This document shows positions 6,017 through 7,178 of a stretch of 7,178 nt of DNA, in pieces (the stretch's first letter is position 1; each line of letters begins with the position of its first letter). The translations under genes and the position numbers were made by a program. Origin of the DNA: JANNOG01 sp964516515 (lineage in GTDB: Bacteria > Actinomycetota > Actinomycetes > Actinomycetales > JBBAYJ01); the NCBI GenBank assembly GCA_964516515.1, contig CAZEYA010000190.1, forward strand, positions 1-7,178. Direction: 5' to 3'. The notes under the pieces were generated by a model. The model made no database searches, was not told where the DNA came from, and saw only the letters and a program-made list of their open reading frames with translations.

Positions 6017-6097
6017 AACCCGGCAGGGTCAGGCGGCGGTTCTTGGTTCGTCCCACAAGTGCCCGAGGCCAAGGTGGTCAACAACCGGCTGCACCTC
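6017..6097 (+). pseudogene. Internal remnant of the same VOC/glyoxalase-like gene
   Basis: The plus-strand frame through 6059 reads SWFVPQ then VPEAKVVNNRLHL (to about 6097). It closely resembles the block WFQ-VPEPK-VKNRLHLD of glyoxalase-like VOC proteins, normally in the middle or second half of the chain. Resemblance stops after LHL, where Asp is expected, and no start codon or ribosome binding site precedes it. It lies in a different frame from the N-terminal piece at 5194-5250. Intervening family residues are missing, so it is decayed rather than simply split. The left boundary is uncertain because the region also serves as the antitoxin promoter. Confidence 0.5.
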
Positions 6098-6173
6098 ACA
6101 ACATCGGCGACATCATGTGGTGATGACTGCAGGGCCCGCCGATTCGCTGCCCTGTTGCTGCACGATGGCGCGC

Positions 6174-6941
6174 TCAGTCGCTCGGCGCCGCGTTGAGCTC
6201 GCGATGGACCGCCGGTACGACGTGACGCAGGTAGCGGCCGAGGCGGACGAAGGACCGGCCCGAGCGACGGAACCGATAGCTGATCGGCACCTCGGCATAG
6301 CGGTAGCCCTTGGCCATCAGGTCCAGCGTCAGCACCTGGGCGTAGTTGTAGTCGTGGCTGATCTCGGCTGCCGATGCGGCGACCCCGGACAGGGCGCGGT
6401 AGCCGCTCTGCCCGTCGGTGAGGTCGTTGCGCCGCGACAGCCAGCGCACCCAACGGGTCAGCATCACGTTGCCCACCCGGCGGTGCGGGTGCATGAGCTC
6501 GATCCGCCCGGCGAACCTCGACCCGACGACGTAGTCGGCATCCCCGGAAAGGATCGGCGCGACCACCACGGCCAGTTCCTCGGGGGCGTACTCGCCGTCG
6601 GCGTCGCAGAACGCCACGGCCACTGCACCGCGCTGCGCCCCCCAGGCCAGGCCGGTGCGGACCGCGGCCCCCAATCCCCGGTTGACGGGGTGACGCAGGA
6701 CGACCGCGCCCGCCGCTCGTGCCAGCGCCGCGGTGTCGTCGCCCGACCCGTCGTCGACGACCACCACCTCTACCGGGTGCCCCAGCACCTGCGACGGTGC
6801 CCGCTGCACGATGTCTGCGACCGTGGCGGCCTCGTCGTGAGCAGGCAGGACGAGCACGACCGGCGACCGGGGTGGGGTCTGCCTTGCCGCCGGCCGGACC
6901 GGCAGTGCCCGGGGAAGCCGCATGCGCATGCCCGCCATCAT
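6174..6941 (-). CDS. Glycosyltransferase family 2 (polyprenyl-phosphate sugar transferase-like)
   Basis: The protein is 255 residues from the first ATG at 6941; the adjacent ATG at 6938 (GAGG 4 nt upstream) is equally likely, and ATGs at 6929 and 6923 are possible. GT-A fold motifs: VVLVLPAHDEAATV (28-41), VVDDGSGDDT (61-70), the metal-binding DADG (113-116), GSRF (140-143), and DGQSGYRALS (176-185). The C-terminal SYRFRRSGRSFVRL region (221-234) is common in DPM1-like enzymes. No membrane segments follow. It should transfer a sugar from a nucleotide donor to a lipid or surface acceptor. It diverges from a sugar epimerase/dehydratase gene across 42 bp holding an iron-box-like site, which suggests a shared glycan pathway. 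The end faces the VOC remnant and toxin-antitoxin module. Confidence 0.9.
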   Translation of the reverse strand: MMAGMRMRLPRALPVRPAARQTPPRSPVVLVLPAHDEAATVADIVQRAPSQVLGHPVEVVVVDDGSGDDTAALARAAGAVVLRHPVNRGLGAAVRTGLAWGAQRGAVAVAFCDADGEYAPEELAVVVAPILSGDADYVVGSRFAGRIELMHPHRRVGNVMLTRWVRWLSRRNDLTDGQSGYRALSGVAASAAEISHDYNYAQVLTLDLMAKGYRYAEVPISYRFRRSGRSFVRLGRYLRHVVPAVHRELNAAPSD

Positions 6942-6949
6942 GCCTCAAC

Positions 6950-6968
6950 TTAGGTAAGCCAAACCTTG
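6950..6968. promoter_or_regulatory. Iron-box-like site between divergent glycosyltransferase and epimerase genes
   Basis: TTAGGTAAGCCAAACCTTG matches 14 of 19 positions of TTAGGTTAGGCTAACCTAA and 15 of 19 with the GCC-centred form of DtxR sites. The AGGT and ACCT arms are symmetric around 6959. It begins 9 nt from the glycosyltransferase ATG and ends 16 nt before the epimerase ATG, so one bound regulator could control both genes. Confidence 0.55.
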
Positions 6969-6971
6969 CGT

Positions 6972-6977
6972 TACTCT
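6972..6977 (+). promoter_or_regulatory. Possible -10 for a leaderless epimerase transcript
   Basis: TACTCT (TANNNT form) lies 7 nt upstream of the epimerase ATG, which has no Shine-Dalgarno sequence. This spacing is that of an actinobacterial leaderless mRNA starting at the A of the ATG. The -35 is not convincing. The iron-box-like site would fill the spacer. Confidence 0.35.
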
Positions 6978-6983
6978 CGCGCC

Positions 6984-7178
6984 ATGCACGTCCTCGTCAC
7001 TGGCGACTCCGGCTTCATCGGCTGCCATGTCACCCGTGCCCTGCTGGCCCGCGGTGACACGGTGACCGGAGTCGACCGGCGGCCGACAGCAGAGCCCGAT
7101 GCGCCGTGCTACACCCAGCTGCGCGCCGACCTGACGACATCAGACTGCTGGCAGTCCGCGGCCAGGCGGGCCGACGCC
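6984..7178 (+). CDS. NAD-dependent sugar epimerase/dehydratase, N-terminal part (3' end beyond window)
   Basis: 65 codons from ATG 6984 to the window end. MHVLVTGDSGFIG carries the extended-SDR nucleotide-binding motif GxxGxxG (Gly7, Gly10, Gly13). A second strand follows, ending in GVDRRP with Asp31, as expected for NAD binding. Family members interconvert or dehydrate nucleotide-activated sugars (for example UDP-glucose epimerase, dTDP-glucose dehydratase); the substrate-specific part is outside the window. Asp8-Ser9 and Cys14 replace the more usual Gly-Ala and Ser. The gene diverges from a GT2 glycosyltransferase, supporting a role in making a surface or lipid-linked sugar. Confidence 0.88.
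   Translation, partial: MHVLVTGDSGFIGCHVTRALLARGDTVTGVDRRPTAEPDAPCYTQLRADLTTSDCWQSAARRADA

Noticed and set aside
5257..6032. GGTCAG at 5257-5262 and 6027-6032 as a target-site duplication around the toxin-antitoxin module
   Set aside because: Only 6 bp are shared, one copy includes the vapC stop codon, and toxin-antitoxin modules do not normally make such duplications; chance is sufficient.
6038..6062. tRNA-like T-arm sequence (GGTTCGTCCCA)
   Set aside because: No cloverleaf could be built around it, and the same bases read as part of the VOC-like peptide.
6111..6125. Small hairpin CATCA/TGATG after the VOC remnant
   Set aside because: A 5-bp stem without a T-run is too weak to call a terminator for the glycosyltransferase unit.
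6010..6948. A 312-codon minus-strand frame overlapping the glycosyltransferase
   Set aside because: It is an out-of-frame shadow with Arg/Gly/Pro-rich nonsense composition; the GT2 frame carries all the motifs.

Overview
The window is high-GC throughout (third codon positions mostly G or C). Gene density, the actinobacterial-type lipoprotein and enzyme sequences, and three sites resembling the IdeR/DmdR1/DtxR iron box all point to an actinomycete (Actinomycetota). I cannot place it to genus. No rRNA, tRNA, CRISPR or insertion sequence is visible.

Layout. (1) 1-485, minus strand: the N-terminal 161 codons of a secreted or membrane-anchored Ala-rich coiled-coil protein, probably of the cell-wall hydrolase type, cut by the window edge. 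(2) 486-829: a divergent intergenic region dense in inverted repeats, ending in an iron-box-like site that overlaps the ribosome binding site of the next gene. (3) 830-3317, plus strand: an FbpC/PotA-type ABC ATPase followed by an FAD-dependent oxidoreductase of the protoporphyrinogen-oxidase/amine-oxidase fold. The oxidoreductase appears to start at a CTG codon. (4) 3322-3598: a three-copy heptamer repeat, a second iron-box-like site and a 68-residue lipoprotein. (5) 3681-5183: a complete acyl-CoA synthetase (AMP-forming). (6) 5194-6097: the most informative region. A short VOC/glyoxalase-like N-terminus lies just after the ligase, and a VOC-like internal piece lies about 0.8 kb further on. 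Between them, on the opposite strand, sits a complete Phd/YefM-VapC toxin-antitoxin module with its own palindromic operator. I read this as a VOC gene destroyed by arrival of the module. (7) 6174-7178: a GT2 glycosyltransferase (minus) diverging from an NAD-dependent sugar epimerase/dehydratase (plus, cut by the window end), with a third iron-box-like site in the 42 bp between them.

How the genes may work together. If the three iron-box-like sites are real, a DtxR-family regulator would coordinate the ABC ATPase/oxidoreductase pair, the lipoprotein and the sugar-modifying divergon. That would tie iron status to uptake and to surface glycan or glycolipid synthesis. The acyl-CoA synthetase has its own strong ribosome binding site and may be independent. 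The toxin-antitoxin module is an accessory insertion. The regulon idea rests on motif similarity only; the toxin-antitoxin call and the enzyme families are well supported by sequence motifs.
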